Positions 51,680-60,084 of a DNA stretch of 64,000 nt are shown one piece after another. Every line of letters begins with the position of its first letter. Position 1 is the stretch's first letter. Source of the DNA: Pseudomonas poae (GTDB lineage: Bacteria; Pseudomonadota; Gammaproteobacteria; Pseudomonadales; Pseudomonadaceae); the NCBI RefSeq assembly GCF_001439785.1, contig NZ_JYLI01000003.1, positions 186,001 through 250,000 on the forward strand, written 5' to 3'. Below the pieces are notes generated by a model. That model was not told the origin of the DNA. It saw only the letters and a program-made list of their open reading frames with translations, and made no database searches. The position numbers and the translations under genes are program-made.

Positions 51680-52147
51680 ATGACCCGCTTTCTTGATCAG
51701 ACTCTGTTTACCGAATTGGCCGAGAAAGCACAGGCCAGCCCTCGTGGCAGGCACCACCATAACTTTCATCAGATGGAGGATCCGTGCCACCGCATGGCCG
51801 TCGGCCTGCAGCCCAGCACCTATGTGCCGCCTCATCGGCATTTGAGCGCAGACAAGGCAGAAACCTTGCTGGTGCTCAAGGGTAGTCTGGGTTTGCTGAT
51901 CTTCAACGACAGCGGTGACGTGATCGCCAGGCGGGTCATGCAGGCCGGTGGCGAGTGCGCGGGTGTCGACTTGCCGCCTGGGGTATTCCACGGGCTGGTA
52001 GTGCTGGAGCCCGACACGGTGATGTTCGAGTGCAAGGCTGGCCCTTATCGTCCGGTGGGCGAGGGCGAACTGGCTAGTTGGGCGCCGCGTGAAGGCGATG
52101 CCGAGGTGGCGGCTTATCAAGAGTGGATGCTGGCCCAGTTCGACTAG
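51680..52147 (+). CDS. WbuC-family cupin-fold protein
   Basis: This 155-residue protein of the WbuC cupin family has possible metal ligands in GRHHHNFHQ (about 23-31) and PPHRH (about 50-54), followed by ETLLVLKGSLGLLIF and the DLPPGVFHGLVVLEP second cupin motif. WbuC proteins are often found in O-antigen clusters, but here the gene is 3 bases after hpt, a conserved pseudomonad position, and no sugar genes are nearby. The reaction is unknown. Confidence 0.87.
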   Translation: MTRFLDQTLFTELAEKAQASPRGRHHHNFHQMEDPCHRMAVGLQPSTYVPPHRHLSADKAETLLVLKGSLGLLIFNDSGDVIARRVMQAGGECAGVDLPPGVFHGLVVLEPDTVMFECKAGPYRPVGEGELASWAPREGDAEVAAYQEWMLAQFD

Positions 52148-52212
52148 GCTCTTCACCGCTTGCACAGGTAGACTTCAATCCCCGTGAAAATGTCTGCAGG
52201 CTGGAGTCGGTA

Positions 52213-52500
52213 ATGCGTAAAGATAAGAAACAGGTGATTGGTGACGAGATCGGCGACGACCAGATCAAGTTGTTCCTGGATTTCGAACCGGTTGACGCGA
52301 CCTCACCGTCCCTGCACAAGTTGATCAAGGCCTACCGTGGCTTGCGTATCGATGACTTCGAGCGCTTCCTCGGTTTTTTCAAAGAGGCCGGCCTGGACCT
52401 GGATGGCAAGGACGAGCAGGGCCAGACTTTTGTCGACCTGATCAAGGACCAGCGCCACGCGTCTGAGTACATCGAACTGATTGAAAAAGCCCGCGGCTGA
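52213..52500 (+). CDS. PA4642-family conserved protein
   Basis: This 95-residue acidic, helical protein (MRKDKKQVIGDEIGDDQIKL...) has no signal peptide or membrane segment. I recognise it as the family found between hpt and mqo in Pseudomonas (PA4642); no function is known. The ATG at 52213 follows GGAG 6 to 7 bases upstream. A bidirectional terminator shared with mqo follows. Confidence 0.88.
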   Translation: MRKDKKQVIGDEIGDDQIKLFLDFEPVDATSPSLHKLIKAYRGLRIDDFERFLGFFKEAGLDLDGKDEQGQTFVDLIKDQRHASEYIELIEKARG

Positions 52501-52513
52501 TTATTCAGGCCAT

Positions 52514-52540
52514 AAAAAAACGCCCCGAAGGGCGTTTTTT
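52514..52540. terminator. Bidirectional Rho-independent terminator
   Basis: ACGCCC and GGGCGT pair around a CGAA loop, with A-runs to the left and T-runs to the right, so it can act for both the PA4642-family gene and the convergent mqo gene. Confidence 0.93.
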
Positions 52541-52552
52541 ATTGCTCGGACC

Positions 52553-54052
52553 TCAAGCGTAGCTTTCAGCCTCGTCAACCAGCTCCAGGCTGATGTTGTT
52601 GTGCGTGTTGATCCTGCGATAAAGCTGCGCATCGGTCTCCAGCACTTTTTCCCGCGCCGGGAAGATCTCGTGCAGCTTGGCCGCCCATTCGCCGGCAGCT
52701 TTTTCCGGGAAGCAACGCTCGATCAGTTCCAGCATGATCGAAACCGTCACCGACGCCCCTGGAGACGCGCCCAACAATGCCGCCAGCGAACCGTCTTTAG
52801 CTGAGACCAGCTCGGTGCCAAACTGCAGCACGCCGCCTTTCTTCGGGTCTTTCTTGATGATCTGCACCCGTTGGCCGGCCACTTCCAGGCGCCAGTCTGC
52901 AGCGTTGGCTTCTGGATAGAAGCGGCGCAGGGATTCCAGACGCTGTTCCATGGACTGGCGCACTTCGCTGACCAGGTATTTGGTCAGGTCCATGTTGTCG
53001 CGCGCCACGGCCAGCATTGGGCCGATGTTGCCGGCGCGAATCGACATCGGCAGGTCGAGGAATGAACCGTACTTGAGGAACTTGGTGGTAAAGCCGGCGT
53101 ATGGGCCGAACAGCAGGGACTTCTTGCCATCCACCACGCGGGTATCCAGGTGCGGCACAGACATCGGTGGCGAGCCCACCGCTGCCTGGCTGTAGACCTT
53201 GGCCTGGTGATGCTTGACCACGTCCGGGTTGTCGCAACGCAGCCACTGGCCGCTCACCGGGAAACCGCCGAAGCCTTTGCTTTCCTCGATGCCCGATGCT
53301 TGCAGCAGCGGCAGAGCCGCACCACCGGCGCCAAGGAACACGAACCTGGCGTCGATATCGCGGCTTTCGCCGCTGTTGACGTCCTTGATGCTCACGGTCC
53401 AGCCGGCACCGTTGCGCTTGAGCCCGGTGACACGCTTGCAGTATTTGACCTGGGCGTCCGGCGTGCTGGTGAGGTGACCGAGCAACTGGTTGGTCAGGGC
53501 GCCGAAGTTGACGTCGGTGCCGTTCATCACGCGGGTGGCTGCGATTTTTTCGTCAAGCGGACGACCGGGCATCATCAGCGGCATCCACTCGGCCATTTCG
53601 CCACGGTCTTCGGTGTAGTGCATGTCCGAAAACGCATGGTGCTGGACGAGGGTGTCAAAGCGCTTCTTGAGAAACGCCACGCCGCTTTCGCCCTGCACGA
53701 AGCTCAGGTGCGGCACCGGGCTGATAAAGGATTTGGCCGAGCCAAAGGTGCCCTTTTGGGTCAGGTACGCCCAGAACTGCTTCGACACTTCGAACTGGGT
53801 GTTGATATGCACGGCTTTCTTGATGTCGATGGAGCCATCGGCGGCCTGTGGCGTGTAGTTCAACTCACACAGGCCGGCGTGGCCGGTACCGGCGTTGTTC
53901 CACGGGTTGGAACTCTCCGCGGCACCCGAGTCCATCAGCTCAACGACTTCCAGCTTGAGGCCGGGGTCGAGCTCTTTGAGCAGCACGGCCAGGGTGGCAC
54001 TCATGATGCCGGCCCCTACCAGTACTACGTCGACTGCTTCGTTATGCGCCAT
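52553..54052 (-). CDS. mqo: Malate:quinone oxidoreductase
   Basis: This 499-residue peripheral membrane FAD enzyme oxidises malate to oxaloacetate and reduces quinone, acting beside or instead of NAD-malate dehydrogenase. The FAD site is at the N-terminus, [22 protein letters not shown]. Further family motifs are [22 protein letters not shown] and the C-terminal [21 protein letters not shown] is 8 bases before the ATG. The position next to the PA4642-family gene and hpt matches mqoB of P. aeruginosa. Confidence 0.97.
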   Translation of the reverse strand: MAHNEAVDVVLVGAGIMSATLAVLLKELDPGLKLEVVELMDSGAAESSNPWNNAGTGHAGLCELNYTPQAADGSIDIKKAVHINTQFEVSKQFWAYLTQKGTFGSAKSFISPVPHLSFVQGESGVAFLKKRFDTLVQHHAFSDMHYTEDRGEMAEWMPLMMPGRPLDEKIAATRVMNGTDVNFGALTNQLLGHLTSTPDAQVKYCKRVTGLKRNGAGWTVSIKDVNSGESRDIDARFVFLGAGGAALPLLQASGIEESKGFGGFPVSGQWLRCDNPDVVKHHQAKVYSQAAVGSPPMSVPHLDTRVVDGKKSLLFGPYAGFTTKFLKYGSFLDLPMSIRAGNIGPMLAVARDNMDLTKYLVSEVRQSMEQRLESLRRFYPEANAADWRLEVAGQRVQIIKKDPKKGGVLQFGTELVSAKDGSLAALLGASPGASVTVSIMLELIERCFPEKAAGEWAAKLHEIFPAREKVLETDAQLYRRINTHNNISLELVDEAESYA

Positions 54053-54781
54053 TTAACGCGTCTCCAAAATCTGCAGCACCAAATTGACGGCATGGCTGCC
54101 AGGAGTGACGGGGCGGTTCACGTGTTGCCCCAGGTAACCCATGGCCAGGATCGCCATGTCCGTTTCGCAATTTTCTTGCAACTTCCAGCGCACGCTTGCT
54201 GCCGGGCTGATCTGCCTATGAACGCATTCATGGGCGCCTGTGGCAATTCGACTTATGGTCAAAGCGTGCGATTCGTGCAATCAATCCGTCGCGGACAGGC
54301 TCAAGCTCCGGTGGTTGACGCGTAGTTGGTCCTGCGGGGTTGGGCTGTTCCAGACGCTGATGGTGCTTGTACAAACGCCAAACTATTCATTTGCTCGCCA
54401 CACTCTTGTGAAGTTGTGAAAACCCGTTTTTTCACGCTCTTTTGAAGACGTGAACCTCAAAAAAGGGCTGCCTCAGCCTGGCACCTGGCCCGAAACACTT
54501 TTGCCGACATGCGGCAAAACGGGCAAACAACTCAAGTGGCCGAGCGCAATGGCAGCTCTGGCAGATCCGGTAAAGGCGGGGTGGTTTGCAAGGAAAACAG
54601 CAAGCACGCCAGCTTCACTCGATCTGTGTGGGCGGCTCTCTGTGGGCGATTCTTGGGTTAATGCCGAGGCATTAACGATGCTGCGAGGCCCGATCAGGAG
54701 ACGTCCTTATAATCGGGGGGAGATTGTAGCGAAGAACGCCGCAGAAATGGGCGTGTTTTATGGCTTTTATTAGGTTTGTGG
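54053..54781. other. 729-base intergenic region upstream of mqo without a supported gene
   Basis: This stretch must carry the mqo promoter at its left end. It contains a small hairpin, GTGAAAA (54416-54422) with TTTTCAC (54429-54435). Several short reading frames (for example rightward 54450-54773 and leftward 54053-54280) show no recognisable domain, no good ribosome site and no coding-like composition. A small RNA is possible but I see no clear promoter-plus-terminator pair. Confidence 0.55.
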
Positions 54782-55015
54782 TCAGGAGGCCAACGCCTGG
54801 CGCGAATGTGCGTGCGTGACCTGCGGCCGAACCCGAGCGTTTGCGGGCAGTGGGCGGTGCATCCAGCACAGACGCGTCTCGGTGACTTCCACCCAGCCTT
54901 CGCCGACAGGTGGCAGGCTGCATTGCTTGAAGGCCAGGCAATGGCCCTTCACGTCGAGCAACGCGAACTGGCGATGACGGGTGTGTGACATGAACAACGA
55001 TTTGAGCAGGCGCAT
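54782..55015 (-). CDS. Small hypothetical protein (77 aa)
   Basis: The product MRLLKSLFMSHTRHRQFALL... has the look of a real short protein, with an ordered mix of hydrophobic and charged residues and a central GWVEVTETRLCWMHRPLP segment. It lacks a strong Shine-Dalgarno; an internal ATG at codon 9 (SHTRHRQFALLDVKG) is an alternative start. No domain is recognised. It lies alone between the large mqo upstream gap and a lipoprotein gene on the other strand. Confidence 0.5.
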   Translation of the reverse strand: MRLLKSLFMSHTRHRQFALLDVKGHCLAFKQCSLPPVGEGWVEVTETRLCWMHRPLPANARVRPQVTHAHSRQALAS

Positions 55016-55196
55016 GGCGTGTACCGGTTGTGTTACATGCTTGAAGGTTGCCAGTCTGCCATGACACTGGAATGACGAATTTATGCGAAATTGTAATTTC
55101 GCCGTGGCTTCAGCTGCCGTTCAGGATCGCTGGTGAGTGGCGCGCGTGCACCGTTATACTGGCGGCCTGTTTGCATCTAGTCCTGGAGAAATGAGT

Positions 55197-55784
55197 ATGT
55201 TGCAACGCCTGTTGTTCGGTTTGATCACTGTGACCAGTTTGACCCTGGTTGGCTGCGCCAACAGCCCGCAACAACTCAGCCCGCAACCCAAGATCACCAC
55301 GCAGCTGGCGCCGGTGGGGCATGGCCAGCCGGTGTCGGTGCGTGTGGTGGACGGCCGTCCATCGCCAACCCTGGGCTCGCGCGGCGGCCTGTACCCGGAG
55401 ACTGCACTGATTTCGGTGAATGGTCAGGACGTGCTGCCCAAGCTGCAGGCCCAGGCTGAAGCCGCTGTGCGCCTGCTGGGGTTCACGCCGACCACTTCGC
55501 CGGGCGCGCCTCAACTGACGGTCACCCTGGCCGAACTGAAATACCAGTCACCCAAGGAAGGCCTGTACGTGACTGAAGCCTCCATCGGCGCCACGTTCAA
55601 GTCCGATGTCAGCGCCGGTACCCGTCGTTACAGCGGCCGTTATGCGGCTTCGCTCAATCAGCGCTTTGGCATGTCGCCAAACCAGGAGACCAACACCAAG
55701 CTGGTCAGCGACGTTCTCAGCGACGCCCTGACCCGCCTGTTCAAGGACCCAAGCATCGGCCAGTTGCTCAGCTCGCAGCAGTAA
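55197..55784 (+). CDS. YajG-family lipoprotein
   Basis: This 195-residue lipoprotein has a signal peptide ending LTLVGC, with lipidated Cys20, followed by a single YajG domain. SVRVVDGRPSPTLGSRGG and ISVNGQDVLPKLQAQAEAAVRLLGF are the recognisable parts. It is probably an outer-membrane lipoprotein of unknown function. GGAG is 8 bases before the ATG at 55197; another ATG at 55191 is too close to that site. A terminator follows. Confidence 0.9.
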   Translation: MLQRLLFGLITVTSLTLVGCANSPQQLSPQPKITTQLAPVGHGQPVSVRVVDGRPSPTLGSRGGLYPETALISVNGQDVLPKLQAQAEAAVRLLGFTPTTSPGAPQLTVTLAELKYQSPKEGLYVTEASIGATFKSDVSAGTRRYSGRYAASLNQRFGMSPNQETNTKLVSDVLSDALTRLFKDPSIGQLLSSQQ

Positions 55785-55793
55785 GCCGTTCAC

Positions 55794-55830
55794 AAAAAAA
55801 CCGGGCTCATCGCTGAGCCCGGTTTTTTTT
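55794..55830. terminator. Bidirectional terminator after the YajG-family gene
   Basis: A 9-bp perfect stem (CCGGGCTCA with TGAGCCCGG), a TCGC loop, seven A before and eight T after. It serves the lipoprotein gene and the convergent small gene. Confidence 0.95.
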
Positions 55831-55844
55831 CGCCCGGCGTTTCT

Positions 55845-56054
55845 TCACGCGGCGCTGTGGACGTGGAAGTCCAGCATGCTTACGCCCGTGAGCAGATCCA
55901 TCTCCGGCCAATCCGCATGCTGATGCCCGCCCAAGGCGCAATACACCAGCCAGTGGCGGTCCTGAACGTTGAACGCCAGGCTGCCGATCAGCGCCTCCTG
56001 TTCATCACTTTGGGCGACCAGATACAACCGGTCCTGGTTCTGCGCGTGCAACAT
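55845..56054 (-). CDS. Small conserved-looking hypothetical protein (69 aa)
   Basis: The product (MLHAQNQDRLYLVAQSDEQEAL...) is a soluble 69-residue protein with no signal peptide. Support for its being real: GGGAG 7 bases before the ATG, a strong terminator immediately after the stop, and a plausible beta-rich sequence (DRLYLVAQ, HWLVYCALGG). No function can be named. Confidence 0.65.
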   Translation of the reverse strand: MLHAQNQDRLYLVAQSDEQEALIGSLAFNVQDRHWLVYCALGGHQHADWPEMDLLTGVSMLDFHVHSAA

Positions 56055-56237
56055 GACAAGCTCCCGGGCGTTCGAAGGGCAACAGAATGGCTTGTTAAGG
56101 TGACGTTCAGGTGACGTCGTAAATTACTGGATACATTAAACGTACACGGGGCATGGAGCTTTTTGGGCACAGGAGGCCACAGACGCCCAGGTACGTATCT
56201 GAATGGATACCAGGTTTTCGATTCACCGAGGTTTGCG

Positions 56238-56495
56238 ATGGCACTGCCCGCACTGTTGATCAATGCTGTTGCCCTGTTGATGGCCTGCCTTGCGGCGGTG
56301 CTGCTGTTTATCACTCGCCTGCACGAACAACGTGCGATGGCCGATCTCAGCGCGCAGAGCGAAGAGCGCGCAATCGATCAGCCGATGCTGTTTTTGGATG
56401 TACGCACTGAACGGGCGCACCGCCTGGCTTACCGTATAGGGTTTGCAGGTCTAGGGTTGGCGCTGGTCTTGTCCTGGCTCGGCACTCACTTCTAA
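56238..56495 (+). CDS. Small inner-membrane protein (85 aa)
   Basis: The product has an N-terminal membrane helix (PALLINAVALLMACLAAVLL, about 4-23), a charged cytoplasmic or periplasmic loop of about 40 residues, and a C-terminal helix (GFAGLGLALVLSWLG, about 68-82). GAGG precedes the ATG at 56238 by 6 bases; the longer in-frame start at 56163 would put soluble residues in front of the helix. The function is unknown. Confidence 0.75.
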   Translation: MALPALLINAVALLMACLAAVLLFITRLHEQRAMADLSAQSEERAIDQPMLFLDVRTERAHRLAYRIGFAGLGLALVLSWLGTHF

Positions 56496-56512
56496 AAGCG
56501 CTGCAAAACCCA

Positions 56513-56593
56513 TGTGGTCGCTCCCATAGCGGTATTTCAGCCAATACAGGTATCGACTGATTCACCGTCATCGGGAACAAGCACTTCCCACAT
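56513..56593. repeat. Degenerate REPIN-like remnant
   Basis: ATGTGGTCGCTCCCATAGCG at the left and CGGGAACAAGCACTTCCCACAT at the right (split here by diverged bases) resemble the arms of the GGCTTGCTCCC family, but with several mismatches. It lies between the small membrane-protein gene and the acyltransferase. Confidence 0.5.
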
Positions 56594-56605
56594 CTGGAGC
56601 GGCGC

Positions 56606-57769
56606 TTAAAGCGGGATACCGGCCTTGACGCGGTATTGGTTACGCACTGGGGTCGCGTATTGCGTGATCAGGTATGGCCGGTGTTCCGCCGGGCACTCAT
56701 TCAAACGCCGTTCCCACTCTGCCTTCGCCTTGGCCAACTCATCCGCCGGGAACACTGCGGCCGCAGTCGGCACCTGCAATTGCGGGTCCGCATCGGCCCA
56801 CTGCGCATACGCCAGGTAATGCACCGGGAACAACCGATAACCGCCGAGAATCTGCCGGTCCATTTCCACGGCCAGCAGTTTGGTATCTTCGAAGCGCTCT
56901 GTGATCGGCGGTGCGAAGTTGATGTGCACGCGGCCCTTGTAACCGGTGATGCCCAGCGCGATGCTCACATCGTCCTCGCCCGGCGCCTTGCTGTAGGTGC
57001 CGGTGGTGGCGCGGATGTACAGCTCGCGCGCCTTGGCGGTATCGCAGGGGTCGTACTCGTAGCTGATGGACACCGGCGTCAGGTTCAACGACTGGATCAC
57101 CTCGGCGAACGGTTCGTCCTTGCGGCTCACGTGGAACATCTTGAGGATCGCCGATTCGGTGCGATCATCGCCGTCCTTGGCGCGGCCTTCGGCCTGGGCG
57201 ATCCAGATCGACTGGCAGTCGTGGCGGATCGAATGATTGATGTAGGCCGACAGCAAATGATACGCCGCCATCTTTTCCTTTCGTCCCGTGATCGAGCGGT
57301 GCACGATGAAACTCTTGTTCAGGCGCATCAGGTCGCTGACAAACGGCTTTTGCAGCAGGTTGTCACCGATGGCGATGCGTGGCGTCGGCAGGCCGGCGTG
57401 GTACACGGCATAGTTGACGAAGGCCGGGTCCATCACGATATCGCGGTGGTTGGCCAGGAACAGGTAGGCGGTGCCGGACTTGAGTTGTTCGACGCCCGTG
57501 TAGGTCACGCCGTCGGTCGCTCGGTCAATGGTGTGGTCGACGTAATACTCGACCTTGTCCTGCAGCGTGGCCACGGTGGTGACGCCGGCGAATTCACGGC
57601 GCAGCTTGCGGGCGATCATTGGCTTGAGCAGCCAGCCCAGGGTGCCGGCAAAGCGGGGGAAGCGGAAGTGGGTCAGGATGTCCAGAAAGGCCTTGTCGCT
57701 GAACAGGCGTGCCAGCACTGCCGGGACTTCGCTGTCGTTGTAAGGTCGGATGGTATCGAATTCGCCCAT
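56606..57769 (-). CDS. 1-acyl-sn-glycerol-3-phosphate acyltransferase-type protein (PlsC-like)
   Basis: This 387-residue protein has the glycerolipid acyltransferase motif I as FLANHRDIVMDPAFV (the H-x4-D pair), motif III as WIAQAEGRAKDGDDRTE, and PVSISYEYDPCD as a later conserved part. It lacks clear membrane helices. It is longer than PlsC itself (about 250 residues) and belongs to a separate proteobacterial group, so the exact substrate is unknown. The start is ATG 57769, with AAGAGAG before it; an adjacent ATG at 57772 and a long upstream in-frame extension are less likely. Confidence 0.85.
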   Translation of the reverse strand: MGEFDTIRPYNDSEVPAVLARLFSDKAFLDILTHFRFPRFAGTLGWLLKPMIARKLRREFAGVTTVATLQDKVEYYVDHTIDRATDGVTYTGVEQLKSGTAYLFLANHRDIVMDPAFVNYAVYHAGLPTPRIAIGDNLLQKPFVSDLMRLNKSFIVHRSITGRKEKMAAYHLLSAYINHSIRHDCQSIWIAQAEGRAKDGDDRTESAILKMFHVSRKDEPFAEVIQSLNLTPVSISYEYDPCDTAKARELYIRATTGTYSKAPGEDDVSIALGITGYKGRVHINFAPPITERFEDTKLLAVEMDRQILGGYRLFPVHYLAYAQWADADPQLQVPTAAAVFPADELAKAKAEWERRLNECPAEHRPYLITQYATPVRNQYRVKAGIPL

Positions 57770-57902
57770 CATGCTCTCTTGTTGGAAACGGCTAGGGTAA
57801 GTAAAGGAAATACCAGGGTGCGGCGCGGGTAATTGGCCCGGCCGATCAATAGCCCTGTAAATAGACCGGCGATTATACGCACAAGTCACCTGGGAGACTG
57901 CG

Positions 57903-58085
57903 ATGCTGGAAACTGAACCGTATGATTGTCCTTATTGTGGTGAGCCGGCAGAGGCGGTGCTGGATCTGTCCGGTGGTGATCAGCAGTACATCGAGGATTG
58001 CCCGGTCTGTTGCCGACCGATTAATTTCATCCTGCAAACGGATGGCCATGAATGGATGCTTGAAGTCCACGCCGAGAACGAATAG
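57903..58085 (+). CDS. CPXCG-motif cysteine-rich protein (60 aa)
   Basis: This small protein has two zinc-ribbon-like pairs, C9-x2-C12 (CPYCG) and C33-x2-C36 with C37 (CPVCC). It matches the CPXCG cysteine-rich family common in gammaproteobacteria; a structural zinc is expected but the role is unknown. GGGAG lies before the ATG. It is divergent from the acyltransferase gene and 11 bases before the DUF2007 gene, so the two small genes are likely co-transcribed. Confidence 0.9.
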   Translation: MLETEPYDCPYCGEPAEAVLDLSGGDQQYIEDCPVCCRPINFILQTDGHEWMLEVHAENE

Positions 58086-58096
58086 CAGGCACGCCC

Positions 58097-58357
58097 ATGC
58101 AGCGCATCTACGAACCGGAAAACCTGATGGAGGGCGAGTTGCTGCAACAGATGCTCGCCAGCGAGGGCATCGATGCGCACCTGGTAGGGCGCCATCTGCT
58201 CGGTGGCGCCGGCGAGTTGCCGATTTTCGGCCTGCTGGGTCTGGAGGTCGACAACGACCGGGCGGCCTATGCCCGTGAGCTGGTCACCGCCTATATCGGC
58301 GCGCAGCCCTTGCCCGGCGACGAACCCGACAGCTTTCCCGACGTGCTGGTCTGTTAG
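58097..58357 (+). CDS. DUF2007-domain putative signal-transducing protein (86 aa)
   Basis: The sequence MQRIYEPENLMEGELLQQMLASEGIDAHLVGRHLLGG is typical of the DUF2007 fold, a small ferredoxin-like domain with the helix MEGELLQQMLASEGI and strands around LPIFGLLGLEV. Members resemble GlnB-like small regulators in fold, but no ligand is known. It follows the CPXCG gene and precedes the yedK-type gene by 36 bases. Confidence 0.88.
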   Translation: MQRIYEPENLMEGELLQQMLASEGIDAHLVGRHLLGGAGELPIFGLLGLEVDNDRAAYARELVTAYIGAQPLPGDEPDSFPDVLVC

Positions 58358-58393
58358 GCTGTCGGTCGGTTTACCCAAGAGTCGTGTTGCCCC

Positions 58394-59014
58394 ATGTGTG
58401 GACGTTATGCCCTGTTTCGCTGGAACCCCGGTTTTGCCGCCCTGCCGGGTTTTCCGGCGGACCAGCAGGCCCAGTGGAACATTTCCCCGAATGATTCGGT
58501 GCTGATCCAGCGCCAGAACGAAGGCCAGCGCACCCTGGCGCGCGCGCGCTGGGGCCTGACCCCGCCGTGGCTGACCGACCTGTCCCGCACGCCGGCCCAT
58601 GCCCGTGCCGAAACCCTGGCGGAGCAACCGATGTTTCGCGAGGCATTTCGCCAGCGTCGCTGCCTGCTGCCGGCCAACGGGTTCTACGAATGGCGCGGCA
58701 CCCAGCGCAAACGCCCGTACTGGTTGACGCCGGGGGAGGGCTCCACGTTGTTTTTTGCCGCGATCTGGGAAGCGTATCCCGTGCAGGAGCAGGTATGGCT
58801 GAGCACCGCGGTGGTTACCCAGGCCGCGCAAAGCCAGCGCCGGCCGCTGATTCTCGATGCGGCGGGCCAGGCGGCGTGGCTCGATCCCGAGACCCCGTTG
58901 CATGTGCTGCAGGCGCTGCTGGCCAGCGAGCCCACCGCGTTGCGCGAAAGGGTCCTGGCCAATATGGTCAACGATCCAAAGCTCAACGGGCCGGAGTGCC
59001 TGACCCCGGCCTGA
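58394..59014 (+). CDS. SOS response-associated peptidase, HMCES/YedK family
   Basis: The 206-residue SRAP-domain protein forms a thiazolidine cross-link with abasic sites in single-stranded DNA through the N-terminal cysteine, Cys2 (MCGRYALF), once the initiator Met is removed. The conserved active-site region PANGFYEW (about 95-102), with its Asn and Glu, is present. It protects abasic sites from error-prone processing. The short distance to the DUF2007 gene suggests, but does not prove, co-transcription. Confidence 0.95.
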   Translation: MCGRYALFRWNPGFAALPGFPADQQAQWNISPNDSVLIQRQNEGQRTLARARWGLTPPWLTDLSRTPAHARAETLAEQPMFREAFRQRRCLLPANGFYEWRGTQRKRPYWLTPGEGSTLFFAAIWEAYPVQEQVWLSTAVVTQAAQSQRRPLILDAAGQAAWLDPETPLHVLQALLASEPTALRERVLANMVNDPKLNGPECLTPA

Positions 59015-59139
59015 CAGTGCCGCCAATGCTGCTCGCGTGTGGGATGTATCGGAAATACAGCCGTTAAACGTCATGTGTATCTGGCGCGGATACACACGAG
59101 GGCCTACGATACGCGCCATGTTTTCAGGGAGCGTCTCGC

Positions 59140-59958
59140 ATGAAAAAGTCATTGGCAGTAAGTGTATTGGCGGCGGCCATGCTGCTGGCCGGGTGTCAGT
59201 CGGTCAACACCACCAGCGGCGGCGCCGTTGGGGTTGAGCGCAAGCAATACATGTTCAGCATGCTGTCGAGTCAGGAAGTCGACCAGATGTATGCCCAGTC
59301 CTATCAGCAAACGCTGGGCGAAGCCAGTGGCAAGGGCCTGGTGGACAAAACCAGCGCCAACGCCAAGCGTGTGCAGGCCATTGCCAATCGGCTGATCGCC
59401 CAGGCGCCCACTTTCCGCCCGGATGCGGCGCAGTGGAAGTGGGAAGTGAACCTGATCAAGAGCGACGAGATGAATGCCAACTGCGGGCCTGGCGGCAAGA
59501 TCTTCGTGTACAGCGCGTTGATCGACAACCTCAAGCTCACCGATGACGAGCTCGCCGCAGTGATGGGTCATGAAATTGCCCACGCCTTGCGCGAGCATGG
59601 CCGTGAAGCCATGTCCAAGGCCTATGGCATCCAGATGGCCAAACAGGGCGCCGGCGCGATATTCGGCCTGGGCCAGGACAGCCTGGCGCTGGCCGATACC
59701 GTGGCCAACTACGGCATGACCTTGCCCAACAGCCGCAGCAATGAAAACGAAGCCGACCTGATCGGCCTTGAACTGTCGGCCCGCGCCGGCTACAACCCGA
59801 ACGCGGCGATCACGCTGTGGAACAAGATGGCCAAGGCTTCCGAAGGCGCACCGCCCGAGTTCATGAGCACTCACCCGGCCTCCGATAGCCGGATCGCCTC
59901 GCTGCAGGCGGCCATTCCGAAAGTGATGCCGCTGTACCAACAGGCCAAAAAATCCTGA
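59140..59958 (+). CDS. M48-family zinc metalloprotease, lipoprotein (LoiP/YcaL type)
   Basis: This 272-residue protein has a lipoprotein signal ending LLAGC (Cys19) and an M48 Ste24-like catalytic domain with the zinc motif HEIAH at 144-148 and the downstream third-ligand region NENEADLIGLELSARAGY. Related outer-membrane lipoproteins (LoiP, YcaL, BepA-type) degrade misfolded envelope proteins. GGGAG is before the ATG. It has no TPR tail, so it is closer to LoiP/YcaL than to BepA. Confidence 0.93.
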   Translation: MKKSLAVSVLAAAMLLAGCQSVNTTSGGAVGVERKQYMFSMLSSQEVDQMYAQSYQQTLGEASGKGLVDKTSANAKRVQAIANRLIAQAPTFRPDAAQWKWEVNLIKSDEMNANCGPGGKIFVYSALIDNLKLTDDELAAVMGHEIAHALREHGREAMSKAYGIQMAKQGAGAIFGLGQDSLALADTVANYGMTLPNSRSNENEADLIGLELSARAGYNPNAAITLWNKMAKASEGAPPEFMSTHPASDSRIASLQAAIPKVMPLYQQAKKS

Positions 59959-59984
59959 TAATTTTGAGTCTGGTGAGGATCTAG

Positions 59985-60071
59985 TGTGGGAGCGGGCTTG
60001 CTCGCGAAAGCGGTCTATCAGAGAGATGCAGTAACTGACACTCCGCATTCGCGAGCAAGCCCGCTCCCACA
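59985..60071. repeat. REPIN: inverted pair of REP hairpins
   Basis: TGTGGGAGCGGGCTTGCTCG and CGAGCAAGCCCGCTCCCACA flank an 87-base element, the same family as 12870-12959. It separates the convergent M48 protease and GDT1 genes and may block read-through. Confidence 0.9.
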
Positions 60072-60084
60072 GTTTTAAACTGGG

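Noticed and set aside
54053..54280. Leftward 75-codon frame just upstream of mqo
   Set aside because: No ribosome site or recognisable motif, and it occupies the region needed for the mqo promoter and leader.
53150..54325. 391-codon rightward frame opposite mqo and into its upstream gap
   Set aside because: Mostly antisense to mqo; composition is that of a shadow frame and the part outside mqo has no features.
54450..54773. Rightward 107-codon frame in the gap upstream of mqo
   Set aside because: Low-complexity, basic composition without a start signal or domain; no convincing coding character.
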